Shown: positions 50,761-59,148 of the stretch, piece by piece
How the letters are laid out: each line of letters opens with the position of its first letter
Position numbering within the stretch: the first letter of the stretch is position 1
NCBI GenBank assembly: GCA_963807735.1
Contig: CAWEDI010000032.1
Location: 1-64,000, forward strand
Direction of reading: 5' to 3'
Length of the DNA: 64,000 nt
Origin: Roseiarcus sp963807735
Lineage (GTDB): Bacteria; Pseudomonadota; Alphaproteobacteria; Rhizobiales; Beijerinckiaceae
The notes under the pieces: generated by a model
The model's database searches: none
Told to the model about the DNA's origin: nothing
The model's input: only the letters and a program-made list of their open reading frames with translations
Translations under genes and position numbers: made by a program

Positions 50761-52881
50761 ATGGGAACCCTTATGCGCGTGACGCTGCTCGGATTGTTCG
50801 CGGTTTTGGCGCTGATCGTCGGCGGGTTCGAACGGGAGGGAATGACGATTGGCCTCGGCGTCGCCAGCGCGCTGGGCGCCGCCGCTTCGTGGCCGGCGCT
50901 GCGGATTCCGACGTTCCTCAAGATGATGTCGGAACTGTTCGCCGTCGAGACGGTAATCTTCGGCTTGGTCAGCCTGGCGGTGGCGCTGGGCGCCTGGCCG
51001 GCCTCGTTCGCCGAATATGCCCCGCCGAACTACCTGCCGATCGCGACCGCGCTGTTCGTCGTCGCACTGACCCTGGTCTCGTTCGTGCCGTTCGTGCAGC
51101 GGATGATGCGGATCGCCGATCCGTTCTTCGAGGCGCGCACGCCGATCGCGCTGAAACCTTGGCCGCTCGGCCAGCGGCTGATGCGACAGGACGCCTACGG
51201 CCGCACGTGTATCTATTTCCTCATCCTCGTCAACCAGTTCCAGGTCGCGCTTGGCGTCCGGCTGAATTACTTCCAGATGGCGTTCGGCAATGCGATCCAG
51301 GTTCCGGACGAAGGGCATCGCGTCGAGTTCTGGCACCAGTTGATCGAAGTGTTTACGCCGCTGGCGCTCATCATCATCACCTCGCAGATGATCGAATTTT
51401 ATGTCGCCTCGAATTTCGTCCTGCAATGGCGCCGGTGGATGACGGCGTCGTACACTTCGCGATGGCTGCTCAATTCGATGCACTACAAGGTCGCGCTCGG
51501 CGGCCATAGCGCCGACAACCCCGACCAGCGCATTTCGCAGGACGTCGGCGCCTTCATCAACGGCTCGGGCACCGGCTCCAACTCCGGGAACCTCGGCATC
51601 TACAATTACTCGATCGCCATGATAGCCTCGGCGACCAACCTCGTCGCGTTCTCGATCATCCTGTGGGGTCTCTCGGCGGGGATGAACGGGGTCCTCGGAC
51701 TAGAAATCCCAGGCTTGCTGTTTTGGGTGGCGACGATCTATGCGGTGCTCGCCACCGGCATCACCCAGATCATCGGACGCAAGCTGGCGGCGCTCTATTT
51801 CCGGCAGCAAGCGGTCGAGGCCAATTTCCGTTTCGATCTCGCCCGCATCCGCGAATACGGCGAGCAGATCGCGCTGCTGAAGGGGGAAGCCCGCGAAATC
51901 AACCACGCCGGCGAGGTGTTCACGGACGTGTTTCACACCATCCAGCGCATCATTCGCCTGCGGGTTCGGCTGCTCGCCTTCAGCAATTTCTACCTGCAGA
52001 TCTCCAACATCATCCCCTACGTGATCATCGCTCCGTTTTACTACGCGAAGAAGGTGTCTTTCGGCACGTTCAACCAAGCGGCCGACGCTTTTAGCAACGT
52101 CAATTCGCAAATGAACTTCTTCGTCAATTACTACATCGGCCTCGCCGACTTCAGCGCCACGATCTCCCGTCTGACCTCATTCGACGACGCGTTCATCCGG
52201 ACGCAAGCGGCCTGGAACGAAACGCCGCGCGTGCAAACAAGCCCTTCGGCGGGCGAGGCGCTCGCTATTCCCGATCTGGAGCTCAGCCTGCCCGACGGCC
52301 GCAAACTCGCCCGGATCGGCAATCTGATTCTCGTGCCCCAGGAATCGACCTTGCTGCTCGGTCCGAGCGGCGCCGGCAAATCGACGCTGTTTCGCGCCAT
52401 CGCCGGCCTCTGGCCGTATGGCAAGGGCGAGATCGCGCAACCCGCGCACGCCAAGCTGATGTTGTTGCCGCAGCGTCCCTACATCCCGATCGGGGCGCTG
52501 AAAGAGGCGATAGCGTACCCCTCCGACGCCTCCCGCTACAAGCCCGAGGAGCTTGCGAAAGCGCTCGACGACGTCGGTCTCGGCGCCTTCGTCGACCGGC
52601 TGGAGGAAAGCGACAACTGGCAGATGCGGCTATCGGGCGGCGAACAGCAGCGGCTCGCGGTGGCGCGGGCGCTGCTCGCCAAGCCCGACTGGCTGTTCCT
52701 CGACGAGGCGACCGCCTCGCTCGACGAGGATAGCGAGGAGAAGCTTTACCACGTGATCGCCGCCGCGTTGCCGCGGGCGACGATCGTCTCGATCGGCCAC
52801 CGCTCGACTTTGCAGGCGTTTCACAAACGGCAGGTCCGTTTGGAGACCCATCCGGGCGAGCCGGCGACGCTCTCGGCCTGA
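50761..52881 (+). CDS. SbmA/BacA-like ABC transporter, permease plus ATPase in one chain
   Basis: 706 residues. An N-terminal membrane region of about six helices, with a WRRWMTASYTSRWLLNSMHYK and SADNPDQRISQDVGAF segment, is typical of the SbmA/BacA and YddA/ABCD-type families. The ATPase domain has Walker A GPSGAGKSTLFRAIAGLWP at about 534-552. Its signature is LSGGEQQRLAVARALL and its Walker B LFLDEATASLDE. Relatives import antimicrobial peptides, very-long-chain fatty acids or cobalamin. The ATG at 50761 gives the family start; an ATG at 50689 is possible. It is followed by an SagB-like gene. Confidence 0.9.
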   Translation: MGTLMRVTLLGLFAVLALIVGGFEREGMTIGLGVASALGAAASWPALRIPTFLKMMSELFAVETVIFGLVSLAVALGAWPASFAEYAPPNYLPIATALFVVALTLVSFVPFVQRMMRIADPFFEARTPIALKPWPLGQRLMRQDAYGRTCIYFLILVNQFQVALGVRLNYFQMAFGNAIQVPDEGHRVEFWHQLIEVFTPLALIIITSQMIEFYVASNFVLQWRRWMTASYTSRWLLNSMHYKVALGGHSADNPDQRISQDVGAFINGSGTGSNSGNLGIYNYSIAMIASATNLVAFSIILWGLSAGMNGVLGLEIPGLLFWVATIYAVLATGITQIIGRKLAALYFRQQAVEANFRFDLARIREYGEQIALLKGEAREINHAGEVFTDVFHTIQRIIRLRVRLLAFSNFYLQISNIIPYVIIAPFYYAKKVSFGTFNQAADAFSNVNSQMNFFVNYYIGLADFSATISRLTSFDDAFIRTQAAWNETPRVQTSPSAGEALAIPDLELSLPDGRKLARIGNLILVPQESTLLLGPSGAGKSTLFRAIAGLWPYGKGEIAQPAHAKLMLLPQRPYIPIGALKEAIAYPSDASRYKPEELAKALDDVGLGAFVDRLEESDNWQMRLSGGEQQRLAVARALLAKPDWLFLDEATASLDEDSEEKLYHVIAAALPRATIVSIGHRSTLQAFHKRQVRLETHPGEPATLSA

Positions 52882-52994
52882 AGCGGAACCCCCTTGCGTA
52901 ACCCGCGTTTTTACAATTGAAGGATTGCGATGTCGCAGAGTTTCTCGAGGCCGGGAGACTAGCTTCCGCTTCCAGAACTCGCGGGGGCCCGCAC

Positions 52995-53648
52995 ATGCCT
53001 GATCCAATTCCGCAGATCGGCGACAATTTCCCGGCGATCGAATTGCCGCCGCCCCGCTTCGACGATCTCGCGCCGTTGCGCGACGCGTTCCGGCTTCGGC
53101 GCACCGAACAGCGCTTCTCGGCGCGGCCGCTGGCGCCGCAAACGCTTTCCGATCTGTTGTGGGCGGCGTGCGGCGTCAACCACCACGACCGCGCGCAAAA
53201 CGGCGCGCCCGTCGTCGTCGACGCGACCGCCAGCAACGCGCGCGAGATCGACGTCTATGTCGCGATGGAGCAGGGGCTCTACCTCTACGACGCCGACCGC
53301 GCCCGGCTTGCCCCCGTGCTGCTGGGTGATCTTCGCCCGCTCGTCGCCGCGCCCAGTCTGTCCCGCGGGGGCGACCTCGCGCCGGTGCGGCTGGTCTATG
53401 TCGCCGACGTCGACCGACTGGAGCAGCCGGACGCGCCGGACGTCGCGCCGGTTCAGGACCCGGAGATGCAGAAGTCATATTATTTCGTCGATTGCGGGAT
53501 CGTCGCCGCGAATGTCTATCTGTTCGCTGCGGCGGCGGGGCTCAACGCCTGGTTCCACGATTGCGACCGCATGGGATTGGCCAAACGTCTGCCGCTCCGC
53601 GCTGGACGACGGGTGCTGTTCGGCCAGACCGTCGGCTATCCCGCCTGA
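52995..53648 (+). CDS. SagB/ThcOx-family nitroreductase-fold oxidoreductase
   Basis: 217 residues. An FMN-binding nitroreductase fold is indicated by FRLRRTEQRFSARPLAPQTLSDLLWAACGVN (phosphate-binding Arg residues) and by the C-terminal VDCGIVAANVYLFAAAAGLNAWFHD block. The SagB/ThcOx family oxidises azoline rings in RiPP pathways, but many members act elsewhere. Here no precursor peptide or cyclodehydratase is adjacent. The ATG at 52995 gives a standard start. It lies 113 bp after the ABC transporter gene and 69 bp before dsbA. Confidence 0.83.
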   Translation: MPDPIPQIGDNFPAIELPPPRFDDLAPLRDAFRLRRTEQRFSARPLAPQTLSDLLWAACGVNHHDRAQNGAPVVVDATASNAREIDVYVAMEQGLYLYDADRARLAPVLLGDLRPLVAAPSLSRGGDLAPVRLVYVADVDRLEQPDAPDVAPVQDPEMQKSYYFVDCGIVAANVYLFAAAAGLNAWFHDCDRMGLAKRLPLRAGRRVLFGQTVGYPA

Positions 53649-53717
53649 GAGCGTCGGCGCCTTGTTTCAGGAGCGGAAAGGCGGCAAAGTCGGCCGACCC
53701 TCGGAGCCGTAACCCCC

Positions 53718-54341
53718 ATGAAGATTTGCGTTCTCGTTCTGGCCCTGACGTTTGGGCTGGCCTCGGCCGCTGCGGCGGCGCCGCAGCCGGAGGGGACGGT
53801 CGCGATGGCCGATGTTCTGAAGCCGGGCCCGTTGCCCGAGCTTAGTTCCGGTCCTGAAACCGGCGTGCCGGTCATCGAATACGGCTCGGTGACCTGCCCG
53901 CATTGCGCGGCGTTCGATCACACGGTCTGGCCGAAGTTCAAGGCGACTTACGTCGACACCGGCAAGGTGCGATACGTCTTCCGCGAATTCTCGCGCAACC
54001 CTCTCGACGTCGCCGCGTTCACGCTGGCGCGCTGCGTCGGCGACGACAAAGCGATGGCGACAATCGAACTGCTGTTCGCCACCCAGGACAAATGGGCGTT
54101 CGTTGAGAACCCGCTGGAGCCGCTGCTGACCGCGCTGCGCCCGACGGGCCTCTCGCACGACAAGGCGATGGCCTGCCTGAAGGACAACGCCGAGATCAAC
54201 AAGGTTCGGCAAATCACCGACACGGCGGAAAAAGTCGTCAAGGTGCAAGGCACGCCGACCTTCGTCATCGACGGCAAGGTCTACGGCGGCGAACTGTCGA
54301 TGGATGATTTCGCGGAAATCCTGAAGCCACTGATCAAGTAG
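53718..54341 (+). CDS. DsbA-family thiol:disulfide interchange protein
   Basis: 207 residues. A signal peptide (MKICVLVLALTFGLASAAAAA) precedes a thioredoxin-type domain with the redox motif CPHC in VIEYGSVTCPHCAAFDHTVWP. The cis-Pro segment VQGTPTFVIDGKVYGG is present. It should act as a periplasmic oxidase or isomerase of protein thiols. It is an ordinary DsbA of the alphaproteobacterial DsbA-like (Com1) subgroup. Its stop overlaps the convergent GST gene by 8 bp. Confidence 0.92.
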   Translation: MKICVLVLALTFGLASAAAAAPQPEGTVAMADVLKPGPLPELSSGPETGVPVIEYGSVTCPHCAAFDHTVWPKFKATYVDTGKVRYVFREFSRNPLDVAAFTLARCVGDDKAMATIELLFATQDKWAFVENPLEPLLTALRPTGLSHDKAMACLKDNAEINKVRQITDTAEKVVKVQGTPTFVIDGKVYGGELSMDDFAEILKPLIK

Positions 54342-54984
54342 TCGCCCCCAGCATCGGCGCGAAGCCCGGATCGCCTTTCTCCATCGCGCGAACATACGCC
54401 GGCCGCGCGCCGATGCGCTGGAGATAGGCCAGGATCGCGGGGTAGGGCGACAAGTCGAAGGGGTAGAACAGCCGCATCGTCGTCAGCGAGAATACCGTCA
54501 TGATGTCGGCGGCGGTGAAGGTATCGCCGGCGAGATAGGGCGACGTCGCCAGTCGGGCGTCGAGGTGGCGCAGCGCGCGTTCGAGCCGGCCCTGCATGGC
54601 GGTTAGCACGGGGTTGTCGGCGGCGAGCTTCAGCCGGCTCAGGATCATGTTGCGTCCCATCGCCGGTTGCAAGGTGCCGTTGGCGAAATGCAGCCAGTAC
54701 AGATAGGGGGCGAACTCCGGCGCCTGGGGCCCGAAGCTCAGCCGCCCGGCGCCATATTTGCCGAGGATATATTCGACGACCGCCGTGGATTCGGCGATAA
54801 GGACGCCGTTATCCTCGATGACAGGCGCCGCGCCCATCGGATGCAACGCCTTCAGGGCCGGCGGCGAGAGCATCGTTTGCGAATCGCGCTGGTGGTGGAC
54901 GAGGCGGTATTCGAGCCCAAGCTCCTCGCAGAGCCAGACGATGCGCTCCGATTGGCCGCGGCCGAGGTGGTGGACTGTCAGCAT
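54334..54984 (-). CDS. Glutathione S-transferase
   Basis: 216 residues with the two-domain GST layout. The N-terminal MLTVHHLGRGQSERIVWLCEELGLEYRLVHHQRD and APVIEDNGVLIAESTAVVEYIL give the thioredoxin-type fold with the glutathione-binding ES motif. The C-terminal helical domain contains YLAGDTFTAADIMTVFSLTTMR. The class and substrate are not determined; the sequence is closest to the beta/theta-like bacterial GSTs. Confidence 0.92.
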   Translation of the reverse strand: MLTVHHLGRGQSERIVWLCEELGLEYRLVHHQRDSQTMLSPPALKALHPMGAAPVIEDNGVLIAESTAVVEYILGKYGAGRLSFGPQAPEFAPYLYWLHFANGTLQPAMGRNMILSRLKLAADNPVLTAMQGRLERALRHLDARLATSPYLAGDTFTAADIMTVFSLTTMRLFYPFDLSPYPAILAYLQRIGARPAYVRAMEKGDPGFAPMLGATT

Positions 54985-55327
54985 GGAGGTTTCACCCGTT
55001 CCGTTGCGGCGTCTAGCCGGCCAGACCGCCCGTGCAAGCCGATCCGCCGCCTCTGCAACTTAAGCGGAATGTTGCGAATAGGCCAACCTTGCGAGGCCCT
55101 CCCGCGCTTATCCAAGACATGGCGGAGCGTGACGAAGATCTCCTCGCGCCTCGCGGAGCCGTCGCCGACCCCGCCTCGCCGCGACAGCATGGGAAGTTCT
55201 GCGTGGTTCGCTCGCGCAAGCTTGCAAACAGCGACAAGCGCGTTGCTTTCGCGCGCTGCGAAGCCCATGCTGGGGCGCCGATGGATTGCGAATAAGAATT
55301 ATTTTCTACTTTTCCCGGGAGTGAGCC
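54985..55327. other. Intergenic region upstream of the GloVer gene
   Basis: A 343-bp gap between the start of the GST gene and the GloVer gene, on whose promoter side it lies. It contains a short AT-rich stretch (AATAAGAATTATT, near 55293) just before a GGGAGTG ribosome site. No promoter boxes are clear. No gene is supported. Confidence 0.5.
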
Positions 55328-57793
55328 ATGCCGTCATCGTCCCTTATCGCGCGACCTTTCGCCTGGGAGCGCGCCGCTGACGGGCTCGCGAACGACCCTG
55401 ACGAGCTTTCCTTCTACCTCGCGACCGACGACCTGACGGCGGCCCCGCAAGCGGCGCTCTATACGGCGGATTGGACCGCGACGGGCGCCGCCTGGGAGAC
55501 CGCCGCCAACTGGACCGTGACCGATCCCGGCGAGCCCGCGCAGTCTGTTCCCGGCGCGGACGACGTCGTCAGCTTCGGCGACAAGGGCTCCCACGGCTAC
55601 ACCGTCACCTACAACTCGACCAGCACGATCGCGGCGATCAAGGCCGGGACGGTCGTCGATGGCGTAACCGCTGCCAATGCAGCGTCCGCCGGTTACAGCT
55701 TCATAACGCTCGCCAGCTTCGACGGCGCCAATGGAGCAATGCCTCTGGATACCGTGTACCTCAACGCGAACGGCGACGTCTTCGGCACAACGAGCGGCGG
55801 CGGCGCAAGCAATGCCGGCACAGTGTTCGAGATCGCCAAAACGGCGAGCGGATACGCCAGCGCGCCGCAGACGCTCGTCAACTTCAATGGCGTGAATGGT
55901 TTTATCCCGTGGTCCGGCCTCATCGCCGACGCCAACGGCGACCTCTTCGGCACAACGGACGGCGGCGGCCCCGCGGGGAGGCAATACGGCGATGGCATAG
56001 TGTTCGAGATCGTCAAAACGGCGAGCGGATACGCCAGCGCGCCGACTACCCTGATTGCTTTCACCGGAGCCAACGGGGCTGCCCCCGCCTCCGGTCTGAC
56101 CACCAATTCTGCAGGAGACCTTTTGGGCACCACTCTGGGGGGCGGCCCCGACAGCGACGGCACCGTTTTCGAGATCGTCAAAACGGCGAACGGATACGCT
56201 AGCGCGCTGACTACGCTGGCGACCTTCGACGGAGACAATGGCTTGTATCCATCCACCCCCCTTATCGCCGACTCAGAAGGGGATCTATTTGGTGTGACAG
56301 CCCACGGCGGCGCAACCTTCACCGGGGCAGCGGGCTCCGGTGACGGCGTCGTTTACGAAATCCCGAAAACGGCGAGCGGCTTTGGAAGCCTCCTCGTGCT
56401 GGCGAGTTTCGAGGGAGGCGATGGCGCCAATCCCGTCGGTTCGCTGATTTTCGACGCCAGCGGCGATCTGTTCGGCGCGACGCAGAGCGGCGGGCTGTAT
56501 GGCGACGGCACCGTTTTCGAGATTGTCAACACGGCCAATGGCTACGTCAACGCGCCGGCCACGCTCATCAACTTCGATCGCAACAGCGGAGACGGGCCGA
56601 CAGGGCTCGTTGCGGATGCGGCGGGCAACCTGTTCGGCACAACTTATACGAACGGCCAAAGCACGCTATTCGAGATCGTCAAAACGGGGAGCGGATATTC
56701 CAGCGTGCCCGCTGTGCTCGCCTATTTTCAGGGCTCCAACGGGGCTTACCCAAATGCTTTGAGCGTCGACGCGGCAGGAGACCTGTTCGGCACGACGGAA
56801 GGCGGCGGCCCCGGCGGCGATGGCACGGTGTTTGAGATGTCTCACGCCGAAATCACCACAGACACTTGGGCCGTCAACGCATCCGGCGATTGGGGCCTCC
56901 CGTCGAATTGGGCTGTAGAGCGCGCGCCTCAAGCTGGCGACATCGTGGATATCTATCCCGAAGCCGGCATTCGGCTCCAGGTGACTTTCAATTCGTCAAC
57001 CCCGCTCACTTTGGGCGGGTTCACCTTGTTCGGCGCGGAACTCGATATCAATAACTCGAAGGGATACTTGGAGACAGCTGGCGCGGTGACACTGCAAAAT
57101 GCAACGATTGGCGGTTCTTACGGCGCGTTCTTGATTTCAAAAGCCGCAAATACTGTGATCAACGTCATGAATATCGGCAGTACTACGATATTCGGAAGCA
57201 ATGGCAAGGTTACGCAGTCAGCAGGCGACATTGAGATTGGCTATTCCGGCGCTGCTATCAATAACGGCTCCTGGATGATAACGGATGCGAGCGGAGTGAC
57301 CGGGACGGGAATATTCGCCAACAATGGGGTCTTGATAAAGACGGGCGCGGGGTTGGGCGTGAGCACAATCTCGGCCCATTTCACAAATAACGGCAAAATC
57401 TTCGCCGCATCCGGCTCGCTGATTTTCACTACGGCGATCCAAGGCAGCGGCGGCGAGGGCATCCTGAGGAACGCTTACCTGGAACTCGACGCGCAATCGA
57501 GCGCTTCGCAGAAGCTCGCTTTCGGCGGCTTCAACGCTGAGCTTGGTTTGGGCGACGCCGGCGAGTTTCAATCGAGCATCTATAGTTTCGGCGCAGCGGC
57601 GAACGAAGCCATCGACCTGATCGGCTTCAACTCCAACGCGACCAAGTCGTTCGCCAGCGCGTCTGACGGCGTCATCGTCAACATCAGCGACGGCGCCAAC
57701 AGCGCGTCGCTGCATTTTGTCGGTAGTTACAACCAGGCCGGGTTCCAACTGAACACGGGATCGAACGGCGAGTTGCTGACCTATTCGAGCTGA
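55328..57793 (+). CDS. Secreted tandem-repeat protein of the GloVer type, probable type I secretion substrate
   Basis: 821 residues, no classical signal peptide. Residues of about 110-510 contain seven units of the form DLFGTTxGGG...GTVFEIVKTASGYASAPxTLxxF, the choice-of-anchor GloVer repeats. The C-terminal 290 residues are Asn/Ser/Gly-rich (WAVNASGDWGLPSNWAVERAPQ, then repeated hydrophobic strands). They end in DLIGFNSNATKSFASASDGVIVNISDGANSASLHFVGSYNQAGFQLNTGSNGELLTYSS-like sequence. That end resembles the secretion-signal region of type I-exported beta-strand proteins (inference). At DNA level the VFEIVKTASGYAS units are near-identical, for example around 55827 and 56007, so copy number can vary. 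The ATG at 55328 has GGGAGTG upstream. Confidence 0.82.
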   Translation: MPSSSLIARPFAWERAADGLANDPDELSFYLATDDLTAAPQAALYTADWTATGAAWETAANWTVTDPGEPAQSVPGADDVVSFGDKGSHGYTVTYNSTSTIAAIKAGTVVDGVTAANAASAGYSFITLASFDGANGAMPLDTVYLNANGDVFGTTSGGGASNAGTVFEIAKTASGYASAPQTLVNFNGVNGFIPWSGLIADANGDLFGTTDGGGPAGRQYGDGIVFEIVKTASGYASAPTTLIAFTGANGAAPASGLTTNSAGDLLGTTLGGGPDSDGTVFEIVKTANGYASALTTLATFDGDNGLYPSTPLIADSEGDLFGVTAHGGATFTGAAGSGDGVVYEIPKTASGFGSLLVLASFEGGDGANPVGSLIFDASGDLFGATQSGGLYGDGTVFEIVNTANGYVNAPATLINFDRNSGDGPTGLVADAAGNLFGTTYTNGQSTLFEIVKTGSGYSSVPAVLAYFQGSNGAYPNALSVDAAGDLFGTTEGGGPGGDGTVFEMSHAEITTDTWAVNASGDWGLPSNWAVERAPQAGDIVDIYPEAGIRLQVTFNSSTPLTLGGFTLFGAELDINNSKGYLETAGAVTLQNATIGGSYGAFLISKAANTVINVMNIGSTTIFGSNGKVTQSAGDIEIGYSGAAINNGSWMITDASGVTGTGIFANNGVLIKTGAGLGVSTISAHFTNNGKIFAASGSLIFTTAIQGSGGEGILRNAYLELDAQSSASQKLAFGGFNAELGLGDAGEFQSSIYSFGAAANEAIDLIGFNSNATKSFASASDGVIVNISDGANSASLHFVGSYNQAGFQLNTGSNGELLTYSS

Positions 57794-57830
57794 GCCCGTA
57801 ATAAGGTTTCCGGCAGAATGCCTCAGTCTC

Positions 57831-57934
57831 CGTCATGGCGAGCGAACCGACGCCATCCAGCTCTCCGAGATCGTAGTGAAACCGGATAGGGATGCATCGG
57901 CGGCGCCGTGGATTGCTTCGCTAACGCTCGCAAT
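57831..57934. repeat. Dispersed palindromic repeat, copy 4, split by the IS110 element
   Basis: Left part of the repeat: it starts CGTCATGGCGAGCGAACCGA and ends at CGCTCGCAAT. Its interior matches copy 1. The remaining GACGGGG appears at 59113-59119 on the other side of the IS110 element, so the original end CTCGCAATGACGGGG is split exactly within the target. Confidence 0.88.
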
Positions 57935-57960
57935 TGTCTCTTGCAAAGGTGCTAGCCTTT

Positions 57961-58140
57961 CGCATCCCCCTTGGGGGATGCGCCGGCCCGGATGGCCATC
58001 CGGGCCGGCGCGCGGATTGGTGGACCGTCTCGCAATCGGGCTTTCGCCCGTCGTCATCTTGGTCGCCTCTCCGCAACTTTCGACGCTTGATGAGTTGAAA
58101 GGGCCACCTCTCGCGAGGCGAGCCCGCAGACAATCGAAAG
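57961..58140 (+). ncRNA. Predicted IS110 bridge RNA (target- and donor-binding loops visible)
   Basis: Approximate extent. Two 5' hairpins come first: a 10-bp stem at 57961-57982 and a 30-nt perfect palindrome at 57981-58010. The target loop is enclosed by GCGG/CCGC and GACC/GGTC. It has the left guide CTCGCAAT (58029-58036), a CGGGC-TTTC-GCCCG hairpin and the right guide CGTCAT (58052-58057). The left guide equals the top strand left of the insertion (8/8, core included), and the right guide complements ATGACG to its right. The donor loop is enclosed by CTTTCG/CGAAAG. It holds TGAGTTGA (58091-58098), equal to the right end at 59104-59111, a GGGC/GCCC-closed hairpin, and AGACAAT (58128-58134), complementary to ATTGTCT at 57933-57939. 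This is the bridge-RNA architecture known from IS621. The exact 5' and 3' ends are unknown. Confidence 0.85.
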
Positions 58141-58160
58141 CTAGGGAAAGGATACTCCTC

Positions 58161-59111
58161 ATGCCCTCTTGCGTCATCGGCTTTTCTCGGGTGCTCGGAT
58201 GCGACGTCGGAAAGGATGAAATCGTCGTTTTCGACAGCGCTGCCAACCGCATCGTCCGGTTGACCAACCGGACCGAAGCGCTCGCCGCCTTCGCCGCCTC
58301 GCTCGACGCGAGTTGCTTCGTGGTCTGCGAGGCCACTGGCGGATACGAGCTGGCGCTGCTGGCCGCCCTGCTCGAAGCCGGCGTCCCCGCCCACCGCGCC
58401 GACGCCCGCAAAGTCAAAGCCTTCATCCGCTCCTTCGGAACGCTCGGAAAGACCGACGCCATCGACGCTCGGGCGCTGGCGCGATACGCGATCGAACGGG
58501 GCCGTGATCTGCCCGTCTGGCGCGCTCGCGACGACCTGCGCTTGAAACTGCAAGCCCTCGTGCTCGCACGGCGCGATCTCGTCGCCGACCGGCTCGCCTA
58601 CCAGAACCGACGCGACGCTCCCGGCGCCGAGCCCCTCAACGCCCATTTCGACCGCCTCCTGGGCGCATTCGAGGCCGGAATCAAAGCGCTCGACGCGGAA
58701 ATCCGGGCTTTGACCGAAAGCTGCCAGCCGATCGCCGCCGCCGTGAAAGCGCTCGTCTCGATTCCTGGGATCGGCCTCAAAACTGCGGCGGCGCTGCTCG
58801 CGTTGCTGCCAGAGTTGGGAACCACCACCAACAAGCGCATCGCCGCCCTCGCGGGCATAGCGCCTCATCCCGATCAGAGCGGCGCCGCCGACCGATATCG
58901 ATGGGTCCGGGGCGGAAGGCCGGAGGTCAAGCGAAGCCTCTTCATGGCCGCCCTCTCGGCTCGCAAACACAACCCAACCCTCAAGTCTTTCTACGAAAGG
59001 CTCGTCGCCAATGGCAAAAAACCAATCGTAGCCGTCGTCGCCATCATGCGAAAGCTCGTCACCTTCGCAAACGCCGTCTTGCGCGACCACGCAGCCCTCA
59101 AAGTGAGTTGA
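58161..59111 (+). CDS. IS110-family recombinase (DEDD transposase)
   Basis: 316 residues. The RuvC-like DEDD residues are present: Asp15 (GCDVGKDE), Glu57 (CEATGGYE), Asp99 and Asp102 (KTDAIDARALARYA). The C-terminal transposase_20 domain has IPGIGLKTAAALLA (helix-hairpin-helix) and a nucleophile Ser240 in GIAPHPDQSGAADRYRW, near where IS621 has its catalytic Ser. All residues needed for activity look intact. The ATG at 58161 is chosen for the family N-terminus; the frame is open further upstream across the bridge RNA but is not protein-like. The stop TGA at 59109-59111 lies at the insertion boundary. Confidence 0.95.
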   Translation: MPSCVIGFSRVLGCDVGKDEIVVFDSAANRIVRLTNRTEALAAFAASLDASCFVVCEATGGYELALLAALLEAGVPAHRADARKVKAFIRSFGTLGKTDAIDARALARYAIERGRDLPVWRARDDLRLKLQALVLARRDLVADRLAYQNRRDAPGAEPLNAHFDRLLGAFEAGIKALDAEIRALTESCQPIAAAVKALVSIPGIGLKTAAALLALLPELGTTTNKRIAALAGIAPHPDQSGAADRYRWVRGGRPEVKRSLFMAALSARKHNPTLKSFYERLVANGKKPIVAVVAIMRKLVTFANAVLRDHAALKVS

Positions 59112-59148
59112 TGACGGGGAGAGGCGAGCAATTCATTCGGAAACCGTA

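Larger units (their letters stand above)
57933..59112 (+). mobile_element. IS110-family insertion sequence (IS110 group) with bridge RNA
   Basis: About 1180 bp counting both AT core copies; no terminal inverted repeats, as usual for the family. It carries a 226-bp non-coding left end, the DEDD recombinase gene, and a right end ending at or just past the recombinase stop codon. The left junction is CGCTCGCAAT/TGTCTC and the right junction is GAGTTGAT/GACGGG. Both keep AT, which is taken as the core dinucleotide. Removing the element restores a palindromic repeat end CTCGCAATGACGGGG, known intact at 41287-41302. The boundary was read by comparison with that copy. Confidence 0.9.

Noticed and set aside
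48805..51507. A 900-residue minus-strand open frame covering lipA
   Set aside because: Only its last 213 residues (from 49446) look like a protein. The rest is antisense to lipA and the repeat and has Arg/Asp/Gln-rich shadow composition.
50689..54341. RiPP gene cluster (SagB plus ABC transporter)
   Set aside because: No precursor peptide, cyclodehydratase or lanthipeptide-type enzyme is present; the link was kept only as a weak observation.
55293..55305. AATAAGAATTATT, possibly a Fur- or Irr-like operator before the GloVer gene
   Set aside because: Only a short AT-rich imperfect palindrome. It does not match a known consensus closely enough, and no iron-related gene follows.
57981..58010. 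Perfect 30-nt palindrome considered as a transcription terminator for the GloVer gene
   Set aside because: It lies inside the IS left end with further hairpins and no T-run, and fits better as a 5' hairpin of the bridge RNA.
57876..58160. N-terminal extension of the IS110 recombinase open frame
   Set aside because: The frame crosses the repeat and the bridge-RNA region; the family N-terminus starts at the ATG at 58161.
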